This document shows, one piece after another, positions 33,275-44,458 of a stretch of 57,258 nucleotides of DNA. Source of the DNA: Fragilaria crotonensis. Taxonomy: Eukaryota > Bacillariophyta > Fragilariophyceae > Fragilariales > Fragilariaceae. How positions within the stretch are numbered: the first letter of the stretch is position 1; every line of letters begins with the position of its first letter. Location: contig JAKSYS010000394.1 of the NCBI GenBank assembly GCA_022925895.1, positions 1-57,258 of the forward strand. The letters are read 5' to 3'. A model generated the notes under the pieces. The model saw nothing but the letters and a program-made list of their open reading frames with translations. It had not been told where the DNA came from and searched no databases. The position numbers were made by a program, and so were the translations under genes.

Positions 33275-35095
33275 ATGTCGACATCAGATGTTTGTGTTGG
33301 TTGCGAGAAGCCTTTCAAGAGGCTTGGCACCCACCTTGCTCAAAATGCATGGTGTGCATCGCATTACTCTACGCACGACAACTCAGCAACAACAACATCA
33401 ACAACGTCTCAAACAATAGTCACGTGAATACCAGTCATGAGGTGTTGCAGAAGGCACTCCTCACAGGCGCCTTAATTTGAGCTCATTTTCATCTCGTGGT
33501 GTCAAAGAGAGTGCTGGCAGAGAGGTGCACAAAAGCTAGGTGTCAAAGATGGACATGAATCCGGGAGGATGACTTTGTCGTTGACAACGACGACGCTTCC
33601 AACTACGGTCGCGTTGATGATCAGGATGTTTTGGAAAGTGAAGAGGAGAAATGTCAAGCAGACCACAGTGTCTTTGATTTGTATGAAAACTCTTTAAGCT
33701 ACGGTCCAACCCACTTGGTCTCGAACGTTTTCTCGGGAGGAAGGTCCAAATTGAGTTGTTGCAACTCTTACGCGATCTGAACTGTCCTCTCAAAGCATTT
33801 ACCCTGGTACTGAACTGGGCAGCAAAATCAAACGCAAGTGGTCATGTATTCCAGATGGGTTGCCAACCAACTCGTGAAAAGGTGATGAAGAATTTGAACG
33901 AAAGGTACAACATGAATGGATTGATTCCAAAAGAGAAGCAATTGTACCTGCCTTATTCGCAGAGGACAGTTTCCGTAGTATTCTTTGATGCCAGCGAAGT
34001 GTTTGCATCGCTTCTCTCATGTCCTACACTCAATCAAGATGAGAATTACTTATTTGATGACTCCAAGGACCCATTTGTTGCACCTTCGGGGACATCATCA
34101 CATATTTCTGATATCAACAGTGGTCGCTGTTACAGTAAGACATACAAGGCATTGGTAAGGATATCGGTGTTGACGTACTTCTACCATGTGTTATGGCTAT
34201 GGACAAGACCCACATTGACATGGCAGGTCGGCTCCAGATGGAGCCAATAACACTGTCACATGGTCTTCTGAAGCACGCAGTCACGCGCCTCAATTACGAT
34301 CGCATTCTTGGCTATATCAATCACAGCACACCTCCCGCCCCTCACCATCAGAGCAAGATGCCGAATTGATTGATACACTTGCAAAGGACAGTGCTTGTCA
34401 AAGACCCACTGCAGCGTGATCCAAATGTAGCGTGGCCAACCTATCTTTGAACGAGGCTCATATGCAGATCCGATTCATCCTTGAAAGTCAGGTTTTTGCG
34501 ATTGCAGAAACATGGCTTTCGATGGAATCTACACTACAATGTGAAGATCCATCCAGTTGTGTTCCACCCCTTCGTACCATTCATCATCAGTGACACCAGG
34601 TCACGACCGTCTTTGTGGTCACTATACCGCAGCTTTTGAAGATCCAACAACTTTGTCGCATCTGTGAATGCCCCACAAACTTGACTGGTCATTTGAAATC
34701 CAAGTTTCCCCATCGTTCTCCGCATGGTATCAATGAACTTGTCAGGATGGGCAAGACTGACCAGCTCAAGATGTTGTCACAGAACTATCTTAAGAATGGT
34801 TTCGATGAGATTCGATTCGGTTCACAGTCGGCGTGGCATTTTCGGTGCATGTCCAGGTGAAATGCTTCACTTAATTTCCCTCGGCTGGTTCAAGTACTGT
34901 CTGGAAGCCTTCTCTGCCCAAGCTGGTCCCAAATCGTTGGCATTGAAGCAATACGACATGCTGTGTGCCAATCTTGGCATCAGATTGTCCAGACAGAGTG
35001 ACCGCGACATCCCTCGAATACCGCTTCCAATCTGATGGGACACGAGATGGCCGGTTGTTTGTTGGTCAAGTTATTTGCCATGCACACAATTGCAG
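33275..35095 (+). CDS. Large-transposon transposase-like protein (resembles Plavaka/KDZ type), 3' part lost or unclear
   Basis: Starts at ATG 33275 with a zinc-binding-like CVGCEKPFKRLGTHLAQNAWC. An acidic linker follows (33570-33690), then KVMKNLNERYNMNGLIPKEK, ASLLSCPTLNQDENYLFDD and the block DVLLPCVMAMDKTHIDMAGR with LQMEPITLSHGLLKHAV. Later parts are CECPTNLTGHLKSKFPHRSP and GIFGACPGEMLHLISLGWFK. The MDKTHID...LQMEP and PGEMLH-type blocks resemble transposases of the Plavaka/CACTA-KDZ group, from memory of the family only. About seven frame changes are needed. I cannot follow the protein past about 35095, where the reverse-strand gene begins to overlap, so the C-terminus may be truncated. 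Confidence 0.5.
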
Positions 35096-36537
35096 AGTAG
35101 GGAGCCGTGCTCATGACACCGGTACCGGGGTCCTTCCTTTCGTACGGGATCCTGGTTCCAATCGCGAACATTGTTCCAACATCCGCCGACCTAGCCCTCG
35201 CAGTCCCCTTCGCTTCCGACTTCCGAAACTCAGAACACTGGCCCGTGAGACTCCCCAGCAATTCGCAGTGGTCAGCGTTCACATCGATCTTTGTCAGGTT
35301 GCGTATCATCACAACAGACTCACGATCACGTGTTCCACCCACCACATTCGTTGTGTCAATCCCAACAATGATATCAACAAAGTGAGTCGTTGCCGGATCC
35401 ACGATCCAACAGGACTCCGGCAGCTCATAGTGGTGACACCCATCGACGTCGTGGCGGCCGTCCTTCTTCGCACTGTTGGCATGAAGAAGGAGCCGTTGGT
35501 ACGCGGCGGCACGGTAGTCCGGAGGGACCGTCCGCTTGTCGTCACCCACGAGGAAATCGGGTGGCAACATGGGCCCATCCACGTCATGGCACTGGATGGC
35601 CCTGTACATCACTCGGTTCTGCTGGGACCGGTGTGTCCTCCCAGTGGAAATTCTCCATGCAGACACGCGGCGGTTCTCGTCAAGGCAGCGGGATCCCGGT
35701 CGACCGTCAGCATAATGCACACGAGGACCCGTTAAGTCGGTAAAGAAACGTTTAACAAAGCTGTCACTACCAAACGCATAGGAAACCTCACGATCGCCAC
35801 CAGTAACCTCCCTCCGCAAGCGGAGCCAGCTCATGTCATGGGCTGTCAACGTGCCCGGCACACCGACATCTCTCCTGCGACGTTCCCTATGACAGTAGAA
35901 TACCCCCGCATTGAGGAAGGAACAAGATTGCTGCCCTGTACAAATAATCCATGTCCGGACCAAGGTCTTCAGCCCTGTACGATACGACATGACGGACGAC
36001 GTCATAGTCAACATCAATAGATTTGCCGACGTCCTTCTCCCCTCTCTTGTTGTCATCGCCAGTTGCAGCCGGGGCCGGAGCCCTGTTGAGAACCACATCC
36101 ATAATGTAGAACTCATTCAGGAACTCGGACTCGATTCGAGATTCCGGGAACATGTCAGCGGCTGAACGCAGTTGGAACGGTTCGCATCCAAAGGCGCTTG
36201 CAATAACTGGAATCGGAGTATGACAGAAGGAAATACAGCCTGCCCCATCCACATCCTTGCTCGCATTCCGAAAGCGCTTCCTGAATGCTGCCCTCTCCTC
36301 AGGTACAACGGCCATCGCCAACAACGACATGATTTTCCGTTGAGTCGGGCGACTCTGTCGTTCATCTCGTTGACTAGGGAGTGCCTTCGCGTCCACATCC
36401 TCCATATTGCTGTCCACAGCAGTATGGACATGGGGTACTCGTGGTGTGTTTCCCAAGTTTAAAACCGACGTCACACACGGGGAAGTCCTCCTCCCCATGC
36501 CTGCCACCGCATCATCACTGTGTCGATTAGGTGACAT
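34980..36537 (-). CDS. Unknown protein of the 7-kb element, reverse strand
   Basis: About 518 codons from ATG 36537, with one frame change at a run of five C (35903-35907). I do not recognise the family. Visible features are a basic N-terminal third, SFCHTPIPVIASAFGCEPFQ, acidic DVDYDVVRHVVSYRAEDLG, then FVKRFFTDLTGPRVHYADGR, LPPDFLVGDDKRTVPPDYRA and CWIVDPATTHFVDIIVGIDT. Its 3' end overlaps the end of the transposase-like gene by about 115 bp in opposite orientation. Two exact 17-bp direct repeats lie just upstream of its start. Composition is that of a real globular protein rather than a shadow frame. It could be a second transposition protein or cargo. Confidence 0.5.
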
Positions 36538-36546
36538 CGGGCCCTC

Positions 36547-36563
36547 ACCCACTTTCTGGCGGG
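36547..36563. repeat. 17-bp direct repeat, copy 1
   Basis: ACCCACTTTCTGGCGGG, repeated exactly at 36649-36665, 10 bp upstream of the reverse-strand start codon at 36537. Confidence 0.85.
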
Positions 36564-36648
36564 TAAAGGCCGCACGATGCCGTTCAGAGCCTCACAACAA
36601 CCTTGAAGGGCAATGCGAGCGCGTGGCCAACGAAACAATGGCCACTCA

Positions 36649-36665
36649 ACCCACTTTCTGGCGGG
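36649..36665. repeat. 17-bp direct repeat, copy 2
   Basis: Exact copy of 36547-36563, spaced 102 bp start to start; possible binding site for an element-encoded protein. Confidence 0.85.
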
Positions 36666-37693
36666 GGAGTGTCCTTTGATCGTCAGTCAGCGAGAACGAT
36701 CCGACGACAATGATGACGAGAAGGCAACCAACCCAATCATCAATTGCTTCAGAGCAATTGAAGCAATCAATGTCAGATTGAGTGTTCATGCGTTGAAATA
36801 CTACGCAAACTTGCTAAGGGGATTTCACACCTGGGACTTCGTTGCTGCTCCTCTAAGTAAAATGAAACTACTTAGAGTAATTGAACCATATATATAATGT
36901 ACGTTACATATATAATCATTGAAATAAATGTACACAAATGCAAATATTGTGTACCCACGAATCCAATGTATAATACAATACATGTATGATGTGTTCTTTT
37001 TGCAGGACTAGACTACGAACTGTTACGCACTGTTTGTACTATACTCTACGTATGGACACATGACAAATTTTCAATGATTCTTGTTTACACTACAAATTGG
37101 TGTTGTTTTTCACCTATGTACTTATTTTTTGGTCCAGTAAATAAGTCTGACAAAAGCTAAGTACGCCGATACACATAGATACAAATTTATATTTATTGCA
37201 TGCTAAGTATATAATCGCTCATACTCAGCATGCTCGCAACACTACAAAGTGTACCAGCACTGTGTACCTGATAGGGACAACTCCGATTTTGTTAGCGCCA
37301 CACGAATACACGAATACATGTGGTGAATGCTAAACGGAAAAAGCTTAGCATTGTATGCCATATGTGTTTCATTTGAACATATTCATGAAGTCACATCAAT
37401 GGGTAGTGTAAGAATGTTCAATACTGACAAGTAGCGCACATTCAAAAGCAACACATGTTAAATACTTATCCAATGATTGTCGTTTATATGACATACAAAA
37501 CTATGTTCAAGTCATTTACATGTATGATAAGAACAATCCGGGACATCTTGACAAGTTTCAAAAACTTGTATCTGATTCAAAAAATGCGAAAACTAAAATA
37601 TATATCGCCATCCATATCACACTTCCTACAAATCTATTGAATGTAGGTGTGGTTCTAACCCTTTGTTTCTCCTGACACTTACTTGCATTCCTG
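36666..37693. other. AT-rich spacer inside the 7-kb element
   Basis: No supported gene. The open frame ending at 36897 has no recognisable motif. Composition is AT-rich, unlike the coding parts, and probably contains the promoter of the gene starting at 37694. Confidence 0.45.
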
Positions 37694-39315
37694 ATGGCAA
37701 AACAAGGAATTCCAGCTCCTACAACGGGTACAAGGGTATCGCCTCGTATCAAGGAAAAGCGTCTCGCCCGTACAAGCAACACGGACAAGCCGGAATCAAA
37801 GTCGGAACGGAAAAAGAGAAAGGCTGCAGAAGCAGCTGCAAAAGCGATTGCGGGTGATAAAAGTGCGACGCCAAAAGCGACAGAAGTGCAGGAGACCACG
37901 GCAGACACGAATACCGAAGAGGATGACCCTGTGGAGATTACTACAAAGCCCCCCAAAAGACGCGTTGTTCCTCCTCCTACGAAAAAGAGGAGGACGCAAA
38001 AAGAACCAAAGAAGGCTGTTGTGGTAAGCATTCCTGAGGAAATTGACGACGACGACTCTTCGTACTCGGATGAGGAGGTTGACGCGGGAAAGAAGGACGA
38101 ATTGGACGATGACGACAAAGAAAACAGTAGTAGTTCCGGAGACGATAACGACATGGTGCCAAGTGACTCGTCTGACGAAGATAACAGCAGCACGAAAAGG
38201 ATGCGACGTTTTCAAAAAGATATCGAGAAGACAAGCGCTCAGGTGGAGAACCGGCATCGTGAGGAGTTGAACCAGCACACCCAGCGCGGTGCAGAGGATC
38301 CTCCACACGACACAAGTCTGAAAGCCAATATGTCGTCGTCAACTCGTGGGATTGACAGAGCCTCAACAGTGGTTCCTCGTGGCATGTCGAACGCAGTGTC
38401 GATTGTAAAACGAGAGAAGCATGTGGCAACTCGAATTATGCAATTTGTGAAGTCCGAGGTGTTTCGCCGCATCAAATTTGTTAACAGTGCTGAAATGTTC
38501 CAGAAGGCATTCGTTAAGGTAATTGAGTTTGAAAAGGTACCGCCACACAATCATTTGCTTTTCCAGCTGACCTATGAAAGTTGTTTCAACAAAGCATTGA
38601 ACACAAAGAGGAGTTCGTGTGAGCAAGCGGGTGGAATGCTTGCAAGGAAAGCAATTGCCGATCTAAAAAAACGTGGAAGACTTCTTTACAATCGAAGAAT
38701 TCTGTAAGCTGAGGAGAGCGACGGAAAGAGAGAGGAGGGCGTTCTTTTGGTTTTCGATTCGTTCTTGGAATGTGTTTGCGGGGCAAGAGCGTGGCGAAAT
38801 GCCAAGAAAACCATGATGGCATCGGTGGCACGAGATGAGCACAATGGCATAATTGTGACTAAAAGTGATGAAGCATTCGCTTTATTGTTGATAGATAATT
38901 ATTTGGAGAAGTGGAAAAAATGCTGGAAGCGGAGGAACAAAGTGCGGACGCTGAACCGGTTGACAACATGAACATGACAGGAGAAGAAGCCCAAGCGGAC
39001 AGGAGGCAGAGAAAGAAAGTAACAACAAAACTCCCAGGGAAGTACACGGAAAGAAAAGCGGACACTGTAAGTGGCGGCTGGAGCCGCGCTGGAATGGCGA
39101 GGTTCAACGAGCTGTACAGTCTTGTAAACGACGACAGGGCGAGTGCACAATCGGAACAAATGGAACGTGAATTGTTGGCTTTCTGCAGGTCTCAGGCAGG
39201 AATGAGCGATGAGCTACGTGATGCGCAACAGGAGGGTGGTATTGGTGGAAATAATGCGCTGGAAACAGCAGAAGCAATGCCTGTTGAAGCAACATGGGAC
39301 TCGGACAACGACTAG
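37694..39315 (+). CDS. Acidic/basic nuclear-type protein of the 7-kb element
   Basis: About 540 residues from ATG 37694. The N-terminal half is low-complexity, alternating basic clusters (KSERKKRKAAEAAAK, PTKKRRTQKEPKK; likely nuclear signals) with acidic serine runs (DDDDSSYSDEEVD, SSSSGDDNDMVPSDSSDED). The middle is helical (TRIMQFVKSEVFRRIKFVN), then CKLRRATERERRAFFWFFDS. The C-terminal domain has KLPGKYTERKADT and GGWSRAGMARFNELYSLVND, a block I recall from uncharacterised, multi-copy diatom proteins. Joining needs removal of one A in a seven-A run (38665-38671) and one base change in the A run near 38916. Its place inside the TIRs suggests it is element-encoded. Confidence 0.6.
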
Positions 39316-39759
39316 CTAGTTGCTTGCTTCTTGTACTCGCAAGGATTGAAGACAAGCAACATGATTGCCTTAACAAAATAGGTGGATTATTACAATATAA
39401 TTGAATAGGGTGTTACAATTTATGTTGAAATAAGAACAAAACAGTGAACTACGTGTGTCGCAAAGTAAACAATGCTATGCTCAAGAGTCGAATGTATTTG
39501 GCTACTATGCAACAAGCGTGATGCAAAATATTGCATGAAGACATCAGGTTAATGTGTATTCACATGACACATTAGTACATATAAAATGGCAATACATACT
39601 TTATATGTTTCATAAGCACAACGTATGTCATCTTTATTGTTATGAAGTGATAAATATTGGTTAAGTAAACATATTTGTCATATGGATACCATAAATGGTC
39701 ACAACTTCCTGATCGCAGATCATTACGTGGTATATGATACCATCTAAAAAAATAGTTAA
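39316..39759. other. AT-rich 3' region of the 7-kb element
   Basis: No gene. AT-rich, leading to the right TIR. Confidence 0.5.
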
Positions 39760-39778
39760 CAAAACCCACCTTCTGATG
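39760..39778 (-). repeat. Right TIR of the 7-kb element
   Basis: Exact reverse complement of 32727-32745; followed by AA and the continuation of the lumen-protein gene. Confidence 0.9.
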
Positions 39779-40398
39779 AAGCATCGGCGCCATCGCTTTG
39801 TGCGATGCTTGGAGTCCTTCAACGCCGCTAAGTCGTAGCAATGTGCTCTCGATTGGATCTTCCGCCACTGCTGCCGCGTTCCTGAACGTCGAGAGTGTGT
39901 TTGCCTTCGACGGCTCGGGTTCAACGGCATACACCGGACGTTCGGTTTCGTCCAAAAGAGGAACTTGCAAAGAGATACGTGTCTCGTCTGGTGGCTGATG
40001 TCAAAGACTTCAAAGCACTTGGGACTGCCATTGATCGGGGCGAAACAGACGGTGACGAATGGGTAGCTTTCTTTATCCCATATCCACGACGAGAACCAGA
40101 TGCGGTTGGTAGATCATATGCGGCCCAACTTGATCTTGTAGGCAGTGATGGTGCAGGTGGTGTAGGATTATTACTCGCTGGAAGTTTTGGGAAGAAAGGC
40201 AAACCGATTGAAACTTTGCCACAAGTTAGGAAGTTTCAAGCTCTTGCCGGCGCTATTCCCACCATTGCTGCTGCAGGGAAGGCCGGGGATGCAGCCAAAG
40301 CCAAAAAAGCATGGTTGAAAGCCAGCGAGATCTTCTCTGAATATTTGCAGGCTGTCGAATTGCCAGTTTCGTTATCGGATCCTCTTTACGCTAAATGA

Positions 40399-41600
40399 CA
40401 GCTATCCATGTTGACGCCACTGAATTTAGAAGTAGCACAGTACGCTATAAACTGCACTTATCTTCTGGCACTGACGTGGGTACTACTACGCGTACAGAAC
40501 TCCTAGCCAGTTGCGCTTTGTGTTTCTGTGGATGTCGTTGTCAAACATTGATACAGACGAATCCCTCACACAAATGTGGCATATCGGTTTCATGCCAGAG
40601 ACGGACACAAGCGCGTGAGTGTGAATTATGTGGAGGTTGGAGCTGGTACCAGGTAGAGAGTAGAGAGTGGTGATCGGAGTCGAGATCGTTTCATGAAGTC
40701 GATGCGAAGTACGCCACTATTCAATACTACGGGCATGGCCCCTAGTAGACCTAGGCACAATATTCAGTATGCTCCAAAACACTCAGCAGATTCCTTGGAG
40801 CTTGCGGCATGCAGGTTTATGTTCAGCAGACTGCTGTGCTGTGTGCCTTTCTTCGAACTGCTTCTGCAGCCTCCATTCGATGATAATTGCACAGGCAATC
40901 CTTTTCATCATAACATCAGCTCAGGGGTGGTGGCTGGACGCTGCCGCCAACATCTGGTGATGTCATACACGTCATGGGGCTGAAGGCCATAACGACTGAA
41001 ATGTCGATTTTAAGGAGAGAAAGGCACAATAAAGGAAAATGTAAATATATATTCTTGTATACATAGGAGCATCCGAAGCAGTTAAATCCAGTATGTATCA
41101 TACCTCCCACCTCCACAATCCGACATTTTCACACACATAAGGCAATTACCAAGCCCAACTTATACATATAGGCATTTCCAGTTTCGCGACTTTCCTTAAT
41201 CCTGCAACTCCTGCGCGGTTTCTAGTTGCAGAAATTGGCTCAGCCGCAGCGTAAGCCTGCCGGTAGCCAGGCATCTGGTAGTGAAAATCGTGAGACTGCA
41301 CAGAACGAAGGACTTTTCAACCGTTGATAAATCTAAGTTTTAGTTCAGTCACATAATTCAAAAGCTGTCAAGTCTTCCACCTAGTCATTCTGCAGAGTAA
41401 GTTGTTGTTGACGTCTGTCTCTTCGTTCCGCTCGAACCACAGGATAAGGCCATGACTCCACGATAGCTCTTCTAGCTCCTTCATTGACCCATTCTCAAAG
41501 CTCGTCGCCATGATGAGCGACTCGCTTCATTGCCTGACAGCGCTATTAGATCCCTAGGCTAACCTATCTCAACCGTCGAAACCAACAGAGAAAGCTACCA
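40399..41600. other. Intergenic region
   Basis: Several short open frames without motifs. I see no RNA gene or repeat that I can support. The part before 41601 presumably holds the promoter of the flavocytochrome gene. Confidence 0.45.
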
Positions 41601-43996
41601 ATGAACACTTTCCCCGACGATCTCGATCACGTACCGCAAGACTCTGACATGACCAAGCTCAAACCGCCAATCAAAGCTGAGACAGACGTTGGAAGGGTCA
41701 CGTTCACAAACAAGCAACAAGCAAGGCAGGGGTTACCCTTAGCAGATCCGGCGGCCACAGCACGCAAAACTTATCAACCTGATGACGAAGTCCACGAATT
41801 GGCATCCAAGATCGAAGTACAACTCAAATCGTCCCTAAGGCAGTCATCACGAAGGACTGTCAATAACTCTGGATCGCGGGAAGTCCGAAGCGAGATATTG
41901 ACTCAGATACAATCTACCGATGATGACCAACTTGCGCCTCAAAGCCACCCTGTTTTTAACGTTTCAACAAACAGGAGGGCAAGTAACGCGTCGGTCTTGA
42001 GTGCATTGAGCCACCCTGACGACGAGCCACCTTCAGACGACGAGCAGCCTTCACCACTTCAAGGCGCTTTCGGAGGCGGAACGAATAGCCGCCGAAAGTC
42101 TTCGATGATAACTTGGAACGAAGGTAAAAGCAAACCCAACCAGCCGCACCCTGCTTTGGAGTATCCACCGCTTTATTTCCTTGTCCGCCGTTTTCCACGT
42201 CTGCTTGAGCCTACCAAGGCATTCTTCCGCTTACGTTGGAGACTCTCCTACCAGCTTCAACAGAGCATCCCATTCAGTCGAACGATTTTTCAGAAACTGA
42301 ACGTCTTCGCCACAGTCGGCGAGCTCCTTCTCATTATCCCGTTCATTGTTGCACTCGTGGCCTGTACTGTTTCATCTTTTGTATGGCCAAGTGTGTCCAT
42401 CTCAGGCCAAACTGCCCGGGCGCCTCATCTTCGCCTTCATCACAGCTACAAGGAACTCACCATTGACTTTAATATTTGGCATCCCCGTCGATCGTGCAAT
42501 ATGGTACCATAAGCTCTGCGCCAGACTTGCTTATATCAACGGCCTTTTGCACACGTATGTTTCATTCGTCTATCCAAAGTCCGTTGGGACACCTGCTCGT
42601 CCTCCACCCACTTCTATTGTGGGATCTGATCCCAATTTCGGACTCTTCTTGTTTACGGACAAAGTCAACTCTGGGGCACCATGCTTCTGGTTTTCATGAC
42701 CTTAATGATAGTCACGGCTCCCTTTCGTTCGAAGAAAGGCGTTCGAGGTGTTCTACTACCTTCATATCGCCTTCGCTGCGTCGATGGTTGTATGTGCCTT
42801 TTTCCACACTGGCATTCTCGTGCCTACACTTGTTGCCCTTACTTGGGGCGTCGATTTGGCCGTTCGGAAGGGCTACATGGCATTCTGTCGCTACCCAAGG
42901 AATGCTTCGATGCGAATCATTAGCGAAAGCGTCGTGGAAGTCTGCTTTCCCAAGGCTGACGGCTTTGACTACAATCAGGACAATACGTCTATATTGCCAT
43001 CCCAGAGTTGAGTCTTTTCAGTGGCACCCCTTCAGCGTGTCTAGCAGCCCTGAGCAGAAAATCGTGACGCTACACATTCGAAAGGCTGGTGACTGGACGT
43101 CAGCCCTGTATGATCTTGCTGCAAAGCAGATGGAGGTGTCGATCCTTTTGGAGGGTCCGTATGGATCTGTTGGAGTGGACCTTGCCTCAGATCATTATAA
43201 GATGGTGATGCTGTTTAGTGGTGGTATCGGCGTTACCCCAATGCAAGCACTTTGTAACCAGCTCATGTATGAGCAGAGTACAGGTTTGCGCGAACTGAAG
43301 AAATTGTCGTTTGTGTGGATAGAGCGTGACCCTAACGCGATGAACAAAGTTGATGTCTTCCGGCGAAAAGCCGAAGGGACCGGAGATGTGGTTGCGGAGA
43401 ACGTTGAACAAGGGCTGCAAGCATTGCTGTCAGATGATGGTCGTCGACGCTCTATTGGAACCATTCTTCTCTCGCTTGTGCCACCAAGTGGAATATCGAA
43501 CAAGCAACTCCAAGAAGACTACCCTTTATCAGCTTTTGATGCCGACGACTCCTACGATCCATCAAATTCTTCTCTCGATGAGCCTAATAGGAACATAACC
43601 TCGCCAAGTCGTGACACCGGAAAAAAACTCGCTGACGACATGTGCGACACGGACGGAAAAGACACCATATGCCAAACAATATTGGACGCTGCATACAATG
43701 GATACGGCAATGAGGACTCTCAGGGAAAGCGAGACGTGTTGGACCTGCAAGTTTACTTGACAGCCCGAAGTGCAGGCAGCGCTCCTTTGCTTGCGCTGCC
43801 CTTCGTACAGCAAGGCCGTCCTGATATGTCCGAGATTTTTCGAAAGATGCGAGAGGTTGCACTTGCGAACGATGAGCATCGCGTTGCGGTTTGTGTTTGT
43901 GCCCCGGAGCGCCTTGTCCTCATCTGTCAGAAGGCATGCGTGAAATACTCTGATGCGAGAATGCGATTTGATCTCCACACGGAAGTATTCGGATAG
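41601..43996 (+). CDS. Ferric reductase / NADPH oxidase-like flavocytochrome (FRD family)
   Basis: A membrane protein that passes electrons from NAD(P)H through FAD and two haems, either to ferric iron (FRE) or to oxygen (NOX). After a hydrophilic N-terminal region of about 200 residues comes a membrane part. It has two His pairs, each spaced 14 residues: HKLCARLAYINGLLH and HIAFAASMVVCAFFH, the bis-haem ligands. The FAD site is QWHPFSVSSSPE and the NAD-binding glycine motif is LFSGGIGVTPMQALCNQ. The C-terminus ends MRFDLHTEVFG, as in this superfamily. An acidic insert of about 100 residues sits inside the NAD domain. One-base breaks occur near 42415, 42600, 42670, 42720 and 43005. Reductase and oxidase cannot be separated from sequence alone. 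Confidence 0.85.
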
Positions 43997-44458
43997 ATTT
44001 CCTCCTGTACAGTTACTTGGTGGGAAGAGAAAAGATAAGCCGACAGTCCTTTAAAATTACTGATAATACTCGGAATACTTTAGGAAACGAAATACTATGG
44101 ATACTTGGGTATTGCATCTATACATATGTTACGATTGAGAGCGCGTTCTGTAGTTTTACCCTCGGAACTCAGGAGTGTATAGTTCGGCAATCCGGATGAC
44201 GGCCAGGGGATTGCGTTGACAATACCGGTCACCAGCACTTGTTCGTGGTACTGGAGTACTAGATTTGAACGGACGCATTGATTACAGTACAGTAAATCTT
44301 GCACTTGGAGTGATAGCAGTACAAGCCGAGTAGTACAAGTTATGCTGTTATACTTAACAGCCTTGAATACGAAATCGTGAAGTATTGGCAGGGTGAAAGC
44401 AGCGCATCGCTATAATCACAATACAGTGTATTAGTAATGCTAAGGAGTTGTTCATCTC
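43997..44458. other. Intergenic region
   Basis: No gene. GTAC-type repeats occur near 44235-44340. A GATTTGAAC string near 44261 resembles part of a tRNA T-arm but no cloverleaf surrounds it. Confidence 0.4.

Larger units (their letters stand above)
32727..39778. mobile_element. 7.05-kb TIR-bounded DNA element with three genes
   Basis: The ends are exact 19-bp inverted repeats CATCAGAAGGTGGGTTTTG (32727-32745; reverse complement at 39760-39778). Weaker matching continues inward. The flanks share AA (32725-32726 and 39779-39780), a possible 2-bp duplication. Excision with one AA restores the signal-peptide reading frame of the host gene, which is strong independent support for these ends. Inside are a transposase-like protein (+), an unknown reverse-strand protein and an acidic basic-rich protein (+), with AT-rich spacers. 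The superfamily is uncertain: the protein resembles Plavaka/CACTA-KDZ-type transposases, but an 8-bp duplication, usual for KDZ, is absent. Confidence 0.8.
32687..40398 (+). pseudogene. Plastid (thylakoid-lumen type) protein gene, split by a 7-kb element in its signal peptide
   Basis: Start codon and 13 codons (MRAHQQLLLRFIA) lie at 32687-32726; the rest is at 39779-40398. Removing 32727-39778 with one AA copy rejoins the frame. The result is a hydrophobic signal peptide ending IALCDA, then W at the cleavage site, as in diatom plastid presequences. A lumen-targeting hydrophobic stretch follows (NVLSIGSSATAAAFLNVESV). The mature part, about 150 residues, is helical: YVSRLVADVKDFKALGTAID, FFIPYPRREPDAVGR, and a C-terminus with FSEYLQAVELPVSLSDPLYAK. 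It resembles small helical lumenal photosystem II-associated proteins (PsbQ/Psb31-like), but I am not sure of the family. An extra A at 39954-39957 shifts the frame. This allele should not make a targeted protein; another allele may be intact. Confidence 0.7.

Noticed and set aside
34965-35735. Forward 256-codon open frame
   Set aside because: It is antisense to the longer, more protein-like reverse-strand frame and has no motif, so it is treated as a shadow.
32741-39781. The 7-kb insert could be an intron, since the left TIR is followed by GTAAGTATG
   Set aside because: Splicing from that GT would leave TIR bases in the message and no good acceptor restores the frame. Exact removal of the TIR-bounded unit plus AA does restore it.
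39572-39970. Reverse open frame over the lumen-protein gene start
   Set aside because: It is antisense to the signal and lumen-targeting region and crosses the element boundary, so it is a shadow.
44230-44290. GTTCAAATC string on the reverse strand, possible tRNA T-loop
   Set aside because: No flanking complementary stem or cloverleaf.
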